Source: Candidatus Sumerlaeota bacterium (GTDB lineage Bacteria; Bacillota; SLNR01). From it: DNA of 62,982 nucleotides. The notes beneath the pieces are model-generated. The model did no database searches, was not told the origin of the DNA, and saw only the letters and a list, made by a program, of their open reading frames with translations. The stretch lies in assembly GCA_007132905.1 (NCBI GenBank), contig SLNR01000033.1, forward strand, positions 1 through 62,982, written 5' to 3'. This document shows, piece by piece, positions 34,077 through 42,190 of the stretch. The position numbers were made by a program, and so were the translations under genes. Each line of letters starts with the position of its first letter. Within the stretch, counting starts at the first letter, position 1.

Positions 34077-35105
34077 ATGAAAAAAATCGGAATCCCCAGG
34101 ACCTTGGCGTACTTCTCTTATTTTCCGGTTTGGGAAGCTTTTTTCAAAGAGATAGGAGTTCAGGTAGTTGTTTCGGATTCAACGAACAAAGAAATTGTCA
34201 ATGAAGGCATCAAGCAGACCGTAACCGATGCTTGTATTCCAATTAAAATTTTTCATGGTCATGTAATGAATCTTAAAGGCCGTGTAGATTATCTATTCAT
34301 TCCTCGTATGGTTAGTTTGAATAATGCAACTACGTACTGCCCAAAATTTCTTGGACTCCCCGAGATGGTGAAAAGTTCTATTGATGGACTTCCTCCAATC
34401 ATCGATACGCGTGTCGATCTGAAAAAGGGAAGATACGAATTGTGGAAGATTAGCTATCGGGTCGGGCGCCTATTTACTCGCAACGGATGGCAAATTTTGA
34501 AAGCTTACCGAAAAGCGACTAAGGCTTTTCATCGGTTTAGGCGTTTGATTGAAGCTGGCACTTTTCCTGAAGAAGCAATCAAAATTGTCAGTGAGAAAAA
34601 AGGATTCCCGCTGATTCACGAAAAACAAGAAAAAAGCGGCATGAGAATTGCCTTGCTAGGATATCCTTACGAAATATATGATGGCTTTTTGAATCTTAAT
34701 TTAATTGAGAAGCTTCAAAACATGGGTGTATCCATTGTAACGGCTGACATGATTCCAGACCAAGTGCTCGGAAGACAATCGAGAAAAATCCCTAAAGAAA
34801 TGTTTTGGACTTTTAGCGATCAAGCGTTAAAAGCCGCTTTATATTTCATCGAACAGGGTAGTGTGGATGGGTTGATTCATGTAACAGCCTTTGGCTGCGG
34901 ACCTGATTCCATGGTTGACCGATATATCGAACTTGAGATTAAAAAGAAAAAAGAGATTCCCTATATGTCGATTATGATCGACGAGCACTCAGCTGAAGCG
35001 GGCATGATTACTCGGATTGAAGCCTTTGTGGATATGATAAAGAGAAGGAGGGAAGGCAATGAAGATAGCATACCCTTATCTAGGGCCGACTCCACTTCCG
35101 TTTAA
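34077..35105 (+). CDS. DUF2229/HgdB-like iron-sulfur protein, first subunit
   Basis: This 342-residue protein is related to the DUF2229 and 2-hydroxyacyl-CoA dehydratase (HgdB/BcrC) superfamily. It opens with IGIPRTLAYFSYFPVW and has conserved cysteines at Cys53 (DACIPIK), about 88 (TYCPKF) and about 276 (AFGCGPDS), a layout suited to an iron-sulfur cluster. The C-terminal SIMIDEHSAEAGMITRIEAFVD matches the end of the superfamily. The ribosome binding site is a run of nine G at 34065-34073. It overlaps the next gene by 47 nt. The substrate is unknown. Confidence 0.8.
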   Translation: MKKIGIPRTLAYFSYFPVWEAFFKEIGVQVVVSDSTNKEIVNEGIKQTVTDACIPIKIFHGHVMNLKGRVDYLFIPRMVSLNNATTYCPKFLGLPEMVKSSIDGLPPIIDTRVDLKKGRYELWKISYRVGRLFTRNGWQILKAYRKATKAFHRFRRLIEAGTFPEEAIKIVSEKKGFPLIHEKQEKSGMRIALLGYPYEIYDGFLNLNLIEKLQNMGVSIVTADMIPDQVLGRQSRKIPKEMFWTFSDQALKAALYFIEQGSVDGLIHVTAFGCGPDSMVDRYIELEIKKKKEIPYMSIMIDEHSAEAGMITRIEAFVDMIKRRREGNEDSIPLSRADSTSV

Positions 35106-36156
35106 AAGTATGCTCGAGACCTTTGGAAATGAAGTAGTTGTTCCACCTAGACCTAGTAAACGGACTTTGGATATTGGAGTGAAGCATGCACCAGAGTTTG
35201 CTTGTCTTCCCTTTAAAATTGTTTTGGGTACTTTTATTGAATGTTTAGAAATGGGTGCTGATACACTTATCACTTCCGGAGGAGTTGGGCCCTGCCGGGC
35301 TGGGCAGTATGCTCCACTGCAAGAAAAAATCCTGAAAGATATAGGTTATGATTTTGATATGCTGATATTTGAACCACCAAGCAAGGATTTAAAAGGGATC
35401 ATCAAGAACGTCAGATATTTGAGTAAAGGAACACCCGGGTTGGTTATTTTTCGTCAGATTCAGTTGCTTTGGCAGAAAATAAAGCTTTTGGATGACCTTG
35501 AAAGAAAATCACACCAGATTAGAGCAAGAGAAGTAGAAAAGGGGAAGACATCGGATGTCTACAAGGACCAAATTAACAAGGTCTTTGAAGCAAATTCCGT
35601 CAGAGAAGTGAATTTGTTAAAAAAAGAAACAATGGAAGAGATGGACTCGATTCCCTTAGATCTAGACAGAACAGTAGTGAAGGTCGGAATTGTCGGCGAA
35701 ATTTATGTTGTTTTAGAACCGGCTTCAAATTTAGAAATCGAAGAAAGCCTCGGTGAGATGGGAGCGGTAATTGACCGCTCTATGTTCATAACCGGATGGA
35801 CAAAATCGAATGCCATCCTTGATGCTGTTCATATGGCAGGAGAAGCCGATATTAAAAAGGCGGCCGAACCATATTTGCCCGAGATGATAGGGGGGCATGG
35901 GCAGGACTCGGTCGGTCACACCATTCTTTATGCGGAACAGGATTTTGACGGGGTCATTCAGCTAGCTCCATTTACTTGTATTCCTGAGATTGTGGCAAAA
36001 AGTATTCTTACCAAAATAAGTGCGGAATATGATATCCCTGTTCTCACCTTCTTTTTGGACGAGCAAACAGGAAAAGCAGGTATGCAGACCAGGCTAGAAG
36101 CATTTGTCGATTTACTAATCCGTAAAAGGGAAAAAAAGGAGGCAGCCGCTGGATGA
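35059..36156 (+). CDS. 2-hydroxyacyl-CoA dehydratase (HgdB)-like iron-sulfur protein, second subunit
   Basis: This 365-residue paralogue of the preceding protein has cysteines at Cys49 (FACLPFK), Cys62 and Cys79 (GPCRAGQY), plus one in FTCIPEIVA near the C-terminus. The end again reads FFLDEQTGKAGMQTRLEAFVD. Two HgdB-like chains followed by one activase recall both dehydratase heterodimers and the double-cubane-cluster proteins of anaerobes, which use ATP-driven electrons for difficult reductions. Start ATG 35059 lies inside the end of the first gene, and its stop overlaps the activase start (ATGA). Confidence 0.8.
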   Translation: MKIAYPYLGPTPLPFKSMLETFGNEVVVPPRPSKRTLDIGVKHAPEFACLPFKIVLGTFIECLEMGADTLITSGGVGPCRAGQYAPLQEKILKDIGYDFDMLIFEPPSKDLKGIIKNVRYLSKGTPGLVIFRQIQLLWQKIKLLDDLERKSHQIRAREVEKGKTSDVYKDQINKVFEANSVREVNLLKKETMEEMDSIPLDLDRTVVKVGIVGEIYVVLEPASNLEIEESLGEMGAVIDRSMFITGWTKSNAILDAVHMAGEADIKKAAEPYLPEMIGGHGQDSVGHTILYAEQDFDGVIQLAPFTCIPEIVAKSILTKISAEYDIPVLTFFLDEQTGKAGMQTRLEAFVDLLIRKREKKEAAAG

Positions 36157-37106
36157 ACAGTTTCCTCGGCGTTGATGTTGGTTCGGTTAGTACAAATTTT
36201 GCTGTGATTGATGAAAATGGAAAGATATTAGAGAACACTTATATGAGAACAAGGGGGCAGCCCATCAAAGTTGTTCAAGAAGGAATCAAAGAGCTAGGTG
36301 AAAAATTGGATCCTGCCATTACCATCAGCGGAGTTGGCGCAACGGGAAGTGCTAGGTATCTTTCCGCTGCTGTTGTGGGCGCCGACTGCGTAAAAAACGA
36401 AATCACCGCACACGCAGTTGCAGCACTGCACGTGGTTCCAGATGTACATACCGTTTTAGAGATTGGCGGACAAGATTCCAAAATTATTGTGCTGCAAAAC
36501 GGAATTGTATCTGATTTTGCCATGAATACTGTTTGTGCCGCGGGAACGGGTTCATTTTTGGATCACCAATCAGAACGGCTGGGCATACCTATTGAAGAAT
36601 TTGGTGAAATTGCCTTAAAATCAGAAAACCCTGTCCGCATTGCCGGAAGGTGCTCGGTGTTTGCAGAATCCGATATGATTCATAAGCAGCAGTTAGGCTA
36701 TAAGATCGAAGATATTCTCAGAGGGTTATGTGATGCGTTGGTTCGAAACTACCTGAACAATGTTGCGAAAGGAAAGGCTATTGCGAGCCCGGTTGTTTTT
36801 CAAGGCGGCGTGGCTGCGAATCGAGGTATCCGAGAGGCTTTTCGGGACGAATTGGAATTAGACGTGGTAGTTCCGGAATATTATTCGGTGATGGGGGCTA
36901 TCGGAGCAGCTTTGTTAGCAAAAGAAGAAGTTGCCAAGACCGGTGACACGAATTTTAGGGGCTTTGATTTAGTGGGAATTGATTACCAGGCAAGTAGTTT
37001 TGAATGCAAACGCTGCCCGAATCATTGCGAAGTAGTGGAGATCCATATGGAAGGGGAGGTCATTGGCAGATGGGGGGCGCGATGTTCTCGTTGGGATGTA
37101 GTTTAG
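36153..37106 (+). CDS. Acyl-CoA dehydratase activase (BadF/BadG/HgdC ATPase family)
   Basis: This ASKHA ATPase carries a [4Fe-4S] cluster between two subunits and, on ATP hydrolysis, injects a low-potential electron into its partner. The N-terminal GVDVGSVSTNFAVID and GGQDSKIIV bind nucleotide; the cluster cysteines are in TVCAAGTGSF and AGRCSVFAESD. After the usual domain (about 260 residues) comes a C-terminal cysteine-rich segment (CKRCPNHC and a later RCSRWD) not found in simple HgdC. It is coupled to the two HgdB-like genes, so they probably form one system. Confidence 0.88.
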   Translation: MNSFLGVDVGSVSTNFAVIDENGKILENTYMRTRGQPIKVVQEGIKELGEKLDPAITISGVGATGSARYLSAAVVGADCVKNEITAHAVAALHVVPDVHTVLEIGGQDSKIIVLQNGIVSDFAMNTVCAAGTGSFLDHQSERLGIPIEEFGEIALKSENPVRIAGRCSVFAESDMIHKQQLGYKIEDILRGLCDALVRNYLNNVAKGKAIASPVVFQGGVAANRGIREAFRDELELDVVVPEYYSVMGAIGAALLAKEEVAKTGDTNFRGFDLVGIDYQASSFECKRCPNHCEVVEIHMEGEVIGRWGARCSRWDVV

Positions 37107-37116
37107 AGAAGCTTTA

Positions 37117-37162
37117 CTTTTGTTTTGGCGATAATCTTAATCGGCAAAACAAGATTTTGTTT
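37117..37162 (+). terminator. Putative terminator after the activase gene
   Basis: CTT-TT-GTTTTG (37117-37127) pairs with CAAAACAAG (37145-37153) apart from a TT bulge, with an inner CGAT/ATCG helix, and ATTTTGTTT follows. Confidence 0.55.
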
Positions 37163-37545
37163 GGTGGAGTTCAATACAGTCGCAATGGGACTTAAGTTTA
37201 GGTCATAGATCGTCGGCCAAAAAGGTATAAAGTGAATTGTCTTAATATTAGTATTTTTATCTCCAAGCAGGATATCTTTTGTAAACATAGAAGTATAGCA
37301 AGTGATTTAAAGAATAGTTCACTGCGCCATTCTTATAATAAATCTAGTAAAAGTCTACCAAAGGATTTTAAGCACAGCGTGCTGCTGGAAAATCTTTAGG
37401 AACTAGACAACAAGGTTAGTTTTTTTCACGTTAGCGCAGAAAGTCATTTTTTCAATATTCAGTCTCTTAAAAAAAACTTTCTGGGCCGGAGGCTATAGAG
37501 TAGAAATTTTCTACCGGGCTCATATTCAAAGAAAGGATGATGTAG
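37163..37545 (+). other. Leader region with a long stem-loop upstream of the NTPase-vor operon
   Basis: No gene is seen in these 383 bases. A nested structure lies at 37343-37407: TCTAGT pairs with ACTAGA (outer), AAAG-ATTTT with AAAATCTTT (middle, one bulged G), and AGCAC with GTGCT (inner, AGC loop). A T run (37421-37427) follows about 13 nt later. A second perfect inverted repeat, GTAGAAA-T-TTTCTAC, lies at 37500-37514, just before the ribosome binding site. It could be a regulatory leader, but I do not recognise a known class. Confidence 0.45.
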
Positions 37546-38304
37546 ATGTTTTCTGATCGACGTGTGGAGATTTTCATCGGAGCATTTGGAAGCGGAAAAA
37601 CAGAGATCGCCATTAACTATGCTTTGGCTTTGAGACAAGCGAATCAAGAAGTCATTTTTTCGGATTTAGATGTAGTAACCCCTTATTTCCGATCGCGGGA
37701 GGCAAGGGCTGAGCTTGAAGAACAGGGCATTGAAGTGGTTGCCCCGCCTTCTGGGTCTGATAGCCCGGCTGTTCCAGCCGGTGTGCTAAGGGCAATTCAA
37801 GATTCCGGCACAAAGAAAGTGGTATTGGATGTAGGAGGAGACAAGTTGGGGGCCATTGCTTTGGGTCAATACCAACCGATTCTCGCAGAAGACACGTACG
37901 CATTTAACTTTGTAATCAACACCAAGCGTCCTTTTACTAGTACAGAAGAAGGAATCAAGAATACTGTAAGCGAAATAGAAAGAGCGTCCCGTATGAAAGC
38001 TACTGCGTTTATCAACAACACGAATCTTGGACCTGAAACGACTCTAGATGATGTCAGAGAAGGGGAAGAGATCATCCGCAAAGTGAGCAGCTCCCTTGAC
38101 TTGCCGATTCGATTTACAGCAGTTACAGATTCAATCGCAGATGAAATAAAACCTGGGGATTTCGATATGCCGGTGTTTCTCTTAGACCTTTTTATGGTTC
38201 CCTCTTGGTTAGACGGCGGATACGATGGGGTTACAAGAACGGGCAACAAGGGAGGAAAATACAAAGCAGCTCTTAAAAAAGACTATTGGTTGAATAATGA
38301 ATAA
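37546..38304 (+). CDS. P-loop NTPase of unknown function linked to 2-oxoacid:ferredoxin oxidoreductase
   Basis: This 252-residue protein has a Walker A motif (GAFGSGKTE) at residues 12-20, a SDLDVVTPYFRSREA segment resembling the switch of CobQ/ParA-type ATPases, and VVLDVGGDKLGA as a probable Walker B. INNTNLG may be a base-binding motif. No membrane segment is seen. It heads the vor operon, 52 nt before the ferredoxin subunit gene. A role in maturing or controlling the oxidoreductase is an inference from position only. Confidence 0.75.
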   Translation: MFSDRRVEIFIGAFGSGKTEIAINYALALRQANQEVIFSDLDVVTPYFRSREARAELEEQGIEVVAPPSGSDSPAVPAGVLRAIQDSGTKKVVLDVGGDKLGAIALGQYQPILAEDTYAFNFVINTKRPFTSTEEGIKNTVSEIERASRMKATAFINNTNLGPETTLDDVREGEEIIRKVSSSLDLPIRFTAVTDSIADEIKPGDFDMPVFLLDLFMVPSWLDGGYDGVTRTGNKGGKYKAALKKDYWLNNE

Positions 38305-38356
38305 TAGATAAACATTCTCTACTGAGTTTTAAAATTGAAAAGAAAGGAGGATCAAC

Positions 38357-38560
38357 ATGCCGAGACCTGAAATCAATGAGGAAAGGTGCAAGGGGTGTGA
38401 ACTCTGCACCACTGTTTGCCCGGTGGATATCTTGGCCCTGGCTGAGAAGATCAATGCCGCTGGATATCACCCAGCAGAATGCATTGATGAGGAAAAGTGC
38501 ATTGCATGTGGTTTTTGCGCTCAGATGTGCCCCGATAGTTGTATTGAAGTGTATAAGTAA
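38357..38560 (+). CDS. vorD: 2-oxoacid:ferredoxin oxidoreductase delta subunit (2x[4Fe-4S] ferredoxin)
   Basis: This 67-residue ferredoxin-like subunit carries electrons from the TPP site to external ferredoxin. Two [4Fe-4S] motifs are complete: CKGCELCTTVCP and CIACGFCAQMCP. It has a separate gene, as in four-subunit branched-chain or 2-oxoglutarate enzymes. The ribosome binding site is AAAGGAGG. Confidence 0.93.
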   Translation: MPRPEINEERCKGCELCTTVCPVDILALAEKINAAGYHPAECIDEEKCIACGFCAQMCPDSCIEVYK

Positions 38561-38591
38561 TTAATTTACAAAGAAGGGAGAGATTAAAGAG

Positions 38592-39659
38592 ATGGCAGGA
38601 AAAAAAGTCCTTATGAAGGGCAACGAAGCTTGTGCTGAATCAGCTGTTTTGGCTGGCTGTCGTTACTTCTTCGGATATCCGATTACCCCGCAAAACGAGC
38701 TTCCAGAATATTTGTCGAGGCGTATGCCGGAAGTGGGCGGTACTTTCGTCCAGTCAGAAAGCGAATTAGCCGCAATCAACATGGTGTATGGAGCGGCGGC
38801 ATCAGGCAAGAGGGTTATGACTTCTTCCTCTAGTTGCGGAATCAGCTTGAAGTCAGAAGGAATCTCCTATATTGCGGCAGCTGAAGTTCCATGTGTAATA
38901 GTTGACATGTCAAGAAGAGGTCCCGGTATTGGTGGGCTGCAGCCTACACAATCTAGTTACCGCCAAGCAACAAAAGGTGGCGGACACGGAGGGTACCGCT
39001 GCATCGTTCTAGCTCCTTCGTCTGTACAAGAAGCAGCTGATTTGATGCACGACGCTTTTGATTTAGCAGACAAATGGAGGAACCCTGTTTATATCTATGC
39101 AGACGGATTGATTGGCCAGGTTATGGAGCCGCTAGTACTCAAAGATGCGGTGGTTTACGAAGATCTAAAACAGCACCCTTGGGCGACTACAGGCGCTGAA
39201 GGCCGGCCAAGGAACATGGTCAACTCAGGCGTATCGGAAGAGAAGTTTGAATATCTGAACAAGGAAAAATACGCCAACATTGAAGCAGAAGAACAAAGAT
39301 GGGTAGATGAGAATTTAGAAGACGCCGAATATGTTGTTACCGGATTTGGGACCGTCGGTCGTATCACTGCGACCGCAGTGAAGAGGGTTCGGGAGAAAAC
39401 CGGTAAGAAAATTGGTTTTATCCGGCCCATTACAGCCTGGCCTTTCCCGCAAAAGGGATATGACAAGGTTGATGATTCCGTCAAAGGGGTTCTAGTCATC
39501 GAGGCAAATGCCGGGCAGATGGCGGATGACGTGAAAATGGCGATCAACGGTCGCGTCCCGGTTTATTTCGAAGGAACTTACGGCAGCACTATGCCGACCG
39601 TTGATGATGTAGTGGCTATGATTGAAAAACTAGGTACTGGCAAGGAGGTGCTCTACTAA
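38592..39659 (+). CDS. vorB: 2-oxoacid:ferredoxin oxidoreductase alpha subunit (VorB-like)
   Basis: This subunit provides the pyrimidine-binding and transketolase C-terminal domains of the enzyme that oxidises branched-chain (or other) 2-oxoacids to acyl-CoA with ferredoxin as acceptor. The GYPITPQNELPEYLS motif, ESELAAINMVYGAAASGKR and TSSSSCGISLKSEG are typical; the C-terminal domain has RPITAWPFPQK. The length is 355 residues. The stop overlaps the beta-subunit start (TAATG). VorB-like annotation fits the 3-methyl-2-oxobutanoate branch, but 2-oxoglutarate is not excluded. Confidence 0.9.
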   Translation: MAGKKVLMKGNEACAESAVLAGCRYFFGYPITPQNELPEYLSRRMPEVGGTFVQSESELAAINMVYGAAASGKRVMTSSSSCGISLKSEGISYIAAAEVPCVIVDMSRRGPGIGGLQPTQSSYRQATKGGGHGGYRCIVLAPSSVQEAADLMHDAFDLADKWRNPVYIYADGLIGQVMEPLVLKDAVVYEDLKQHPWATTGAEGRPRNMVNSGVSEEKFEYLNKEKYANIEAEEQRWVDENLEDAEYVVTGFGTVGRITATAVKRVREKTGKKIGFIRPITAWPFPQKGYDKVDDSVKGVLVIEANAGQMADDVKMAINGRVPVYFEGTYGSTMPTVDDVVAMIEKLGTGKEVLY

Positions 39660-40399
39660 TGGAAAAAGTATATGAAAGATCCAGCACTTTGATGAACATT
39701 CCCATGCACTATTGTCCTGGATGCACTCATGGGAATGCGCATAAACTGATCGCTGAAGTTATTGACGAGATGGACTTGAAAGGGAAGACAATAGGCGTTT
39801 CGGGTATTGGTTGCTCTTTTTTGAGCTATTTTGACATCGATGTTGTCGGAGCTCCCCATGGTCGTCCTCCTGCTACAGCTACGGGTGTTAAGGCGGCCAA
39901 TCCGGATAGTTTTGTATTCACATACCAAGGAGATGGCGACTGCTCCGCGATTGGGATAGCAGAAGCCCTGCACGCAGCCGGAAGGGGAGAAAAATTCACT
40001 ACTTTCATGGTAGCAAATGGTGTTTTTGCCATGACCGGCGGTCAAAAATCCCCTTATACGCTCGTTGGCGACAGAACAACGACCACTCAGGACGGACGTG
40101 ACATTGAGCGCGATGGTCACCCAATGAAAATGGCAGAATTAGTAGCACAAGTTCCCGGCGCTTATTATGTTGCCCGCGGATCTTTGTCAAGCCCGAAAAA
40201 CATTGCTAAGTCAAAAGAATATATCAGGAAAGCAATGAAGTACCAAATGGACGGCAAAGGATATACTTTTGTGGAACTACTCTCCACTTGCCCGACCAAC
40301 TGGGGTATCAGTCCGGTTGAATCGCTTAAAAAAGTGGATGAGGAAATCGAAGCCTACTATCCGCTTGGTGAAATTTTAACTCCAGAGGGGGTGGCCTAA
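39659..40399 (+). CDS. vorA: 2-oxoacid:ferredoxin oxidoreductase beta subunit (VorA-like)
   Basis: The beta subunit binds thiamine pyrophosphate. The TPP motif runs from GDGDCSAIG to VANGVFAMTGGQ, and cysteines in HYCPGCTHG and GIGCSFLS may hold the proximal iron-sulfur cluster. The length is 246 residues. Translation is coupled to the alpha subunit, and the gamma subunit starts 1 nt after its stop. Confidence 0.92.
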   Translation: MEKVYERSSTLMNIPMHYCPGCTHGNAHKLIAEVIDEMDLKGKTIGVSGIGCSFLSYFDIDVVGAPHGRPPATATGVKAANPDSFVFTYQGDGDCSAIGIAEALHAAGRGEKFTTFMVANGVFAMTGGQKSPYTLVGDRTTTTQDGRDIERDGHPMKMAELVAQVPGAYYVARGSLSSPKNIAKSKEYIRKAMKYQMDGKGYTFVELLSTCPTNWGISPVESLKKVDEEIEAYYPLGEILTPEGVA

Positions 40400-40400
40400 G

Positions 40401-40940
40401 ATGATGGAATTCCAATTGGCAGGATTTGGCGGCCAGGGAATCATGGTTATGGGACAGGTAATGTGCTATGCCGGACTAGAAAGCGAAGGCAAACACGTGT
40501 CCTGGTTCCCTTCTTACGGGGCAGAAATGCGCGGAGGAACGGCCAACTGCGCAGTCGTTATATCCGATGAGGAGATTGGTTCTCCCGTTATCGGCAAGCC
40601 GGATGTGATTGTTGTAATGAACAACCCGTCCCTGTTGAAGTTTGAAAAGGATGTTAAGCCAGGTGGGCATTTATTTGTCAACAGTACGTTGGTGGATAGG
40701 AAACCGACTCGTGATGACATCAATATTATTAACATTCCAGCGAACGAAATTGCCGGTGAACTAGGAAGTGGAAGAGTTGCGAATATGGTCATATTAGGCG
40801 CGCTAGTGGAAAAAACAGGCATAGTTAAGATGGATTCAGTAAAGAAAGCTCTTGAGGCGCATCTGCCGAAGAGACACCATCGTTTACTGCCAATGAACTA
40901 CGATGCGCTTGAAAAAGGTGCTGAGCTGGTTCGAGGATAA
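40401..40940 (+). CDS. vorC: 2-oxoacid:ferredoxin oxidoreductase gamma subunit (VorC-like)
   Basis: This 179-residue subunit has the pyruvate/ketoisovalerate oxidoreductase gamma fold that takes part in CoA binding. Typical blocks are GFGGQGIMVMGQ, SWFPSYGAEMRGGTANC and NMVILGALVEKTG. It begins with two ATG codons, and I use the first, 9 nt after AGAGGGGG. A strong terminator follows. Confidence 0.92.
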   Translation: MMEFQLAGFGGQGIMVMGQVMCYAGLESEGKHVSWFPSYGAEMRGGTANCAVVISDEEIGSPVIGKPDVIVVMNNPSLLKFEKDVKPGGHLFVNSTLVDRKPTRDDINIINIPANEIAGELGSGRVANMVILGALVEKTGIVKMDSVKKALEAHLPKRHHRLLPMNYDALEKGAELVRG

Positions 40941-40969
40941 TTAAATTCTCGACAGTGCAGATGAAAGTC

Positions 40970-41015
40970 AAAATCCATCTAGAGAGAGTCTCTCTCTAGA
41001 TGGATTTTATATCTT
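40970..41015 (+). terminator. Strong terminator after vorC
   Basis: An almost perfect 19-bp stem from 40970 to 41008 (AAAATCCATCTAGAGAG with the complementary strand) has a 5-nt AGTCT loop and ends in TTTTATATCTTT. Confidence 0.9.
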
Positions 41016-41030
41016 TGGGAGGTTATAAAG

Positions 41031-41543
41031 ATGATCGTATCGGTTGAAGGGAAAAAACCGCAAATTCATGAAGATACATTTATTGCTGAAACAGCAGTGA
41101 TTGCGGGAAACGTTCAAATTGGTGAGGGTGCCAGTGTCTGGTACGGTGCAGTTTTGCGCGGCGATTATGATAACATTACAATCGGAAATAGAAGCAATAT
41201 TCAAGACCAGAGTGTTCTTCATGTAGTTAAGGGAAAACCAGTAATGATCGGAGATGATGTGACGATAGGACATAGTGCCATCCTTCATGGATGCAGAGTT
41301 GGCAGCGGTACTATTGTCGGCATGGGAGCTATCATTTTAGATGGAGCAGTCATAGGAAAAGGCGCTCTCATTGGGGCGGGCTCATTAATTCCTGAGGGAA
41401 AAGAGATTCCTGCGGGGTCATTAGCGCTAGGGTCCCCCGCCAAAGTGATCAAGGAGTTTTCTCGTGAGGAAGCAAGAAAATTTAAAGGCAATGCTTTAAG
41501 TTACGAACAGCTTTGGCGAGAAAAGTACAAGGATAGCAAATAA
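41031..41543 (+). CDS. Gamma carbonic anhydrase family protein
   Basis: This left-handed beta-helix protein of the gamma carbonic anhydrase/YrdA group may hydrate CO2 or have another zinc-dependent role. Three metal-binding histidines are visible: one in SVLHVVKG and two in IGHSAILHG. The hexapeptide repeat pattern (IGEGASVWYGAV, TIGNRSNIQDQ, GTIVGMGAII) spans most of the 170 residues. It sits alone between two terminator-bounded units. Confidence 0.9.
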   Translation: MIVSVEGKKPQIHEDTFIAETAVIAGNVQIGEGASVWYGAVLRGDYDNITIGNRSNIQDQSVLHVVKGKPVMIGDDVTIGHSAILHGCRVGSGTIVGMGAIILDGAVIGKGALIGAGSLIPEGKEIPAGSLALGSPAKVIKEFSREEARKFKGNALSYEQLWREKYKDSK

Positions 41544-41754
41544 GCCGAAAAAAAGCATCTCGTAATATAATAAACGATGCTAAAGGCATGTTAAAATACA
41601 GTTCCTTCTAGCTGCCGAGAGTTTCTTTAATGCTAGCAGCCCTATCTACAGCAATTATCTGTATCCTGTAATTTCTGTGGGTATTTCGATAAAGCTTCTC
41701 ATTAGATGACGCGGAAAAGGCTTTGCTGACTAATGAGTATATTGCTAAACGAAA

Positions 41755-41871
41755 ATGAATTTTCTAAGAGGTGTGATGGTGAGCTGGCTTTATGCGTTAG
41801 GGTTTATTGGTATGGGATCAAAACGGACTAATATTTTTGATATTGTTTTAATGTTAACAACCGTTGTGTGA
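41755..41871 (+). CDS. Possible 38-residue hydrophobic small protein
   Basis: The frame from ATG 41755 to TGA 41871 contains an AAGAGG site and a later ATG at 41776, which would give 31 residues (WLYALGFIGMG and DIVLMLTTVV are hydrophobic). I do not recognise it. The Rex-like palindrome overlaps its 3' end, which weakens the case for coding. Confidence 0.2.
   Translation: MNFLRGVMVSWLYALGFIGMGSKRTNIFDIVLMLTTVV
41843..41860. promoter_or_regulatory. Rex-like operator
   Basis: TTGTTTT-AATG-TTAACAA fits the Rex consensus TTGTTAA-N4-TTAACAA in 12 of 14 defined positions, with the right half exact. Rex senses NADH/NAD+ and controls fermentation genes, including butyrate genes, in many Clostridia. 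The site is about 240 nt upstream of the best promoter for buk, so its target is uncertain. Confidence 0.4.
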
Positions 41872-42101
41872 GTGTTAAATCAAGTTTCATTTTTGATAAG
41901 ATAGTTTATTTAATACTCTAGAGCGAGGAAAACGAAAGTGGTTGCTAATTGAATAGTTAGGGAGGAAATTGCGGGGATACAAAAGAATAGTGTAAGCAGG
42001 GTAAAAGAAGATCGAGAAAAGAGACAAAGATGAATGCAGCAGTCAAGGTTTTTGAAACAGAATGAATTTTCTTGAAGTGTTTTAGGTCTCAAAGCCTATT
42101 C

Positions 42102-42131
42102 TTGACAGTGATTGCGCCGTTATGCTACTAT
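42102..42131 (+). promoter_or_regulatory. Promoter of buk-pduL
   Basis: A perfect TTGACA at 42102-42107 is followed by TACTAT at 42126-42131 with 18-nt spacing, 60 nt before the buk start. Confidence 0.6.
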
Positions 42132-42190
42132 GTCCGTGGTACTGTATTGACGGTTTATTAAATACAATAATACGAGAAGGAGGTTTTTTT

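Larger units (their letters stand above)
41544..42101. other. Long intergenic region upstream of buk
   Basis: This AT-rich stretch of 558 bases has no clear gene. A weak hairpin (AGCAT/ATGCT with an inner CGT/ACG) lies near 41553-41582. A short hydrophobic reading frame (41755-41871) and a Rex-like palindrome (41843-41860) are listed separately. Confidence 0.55.
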
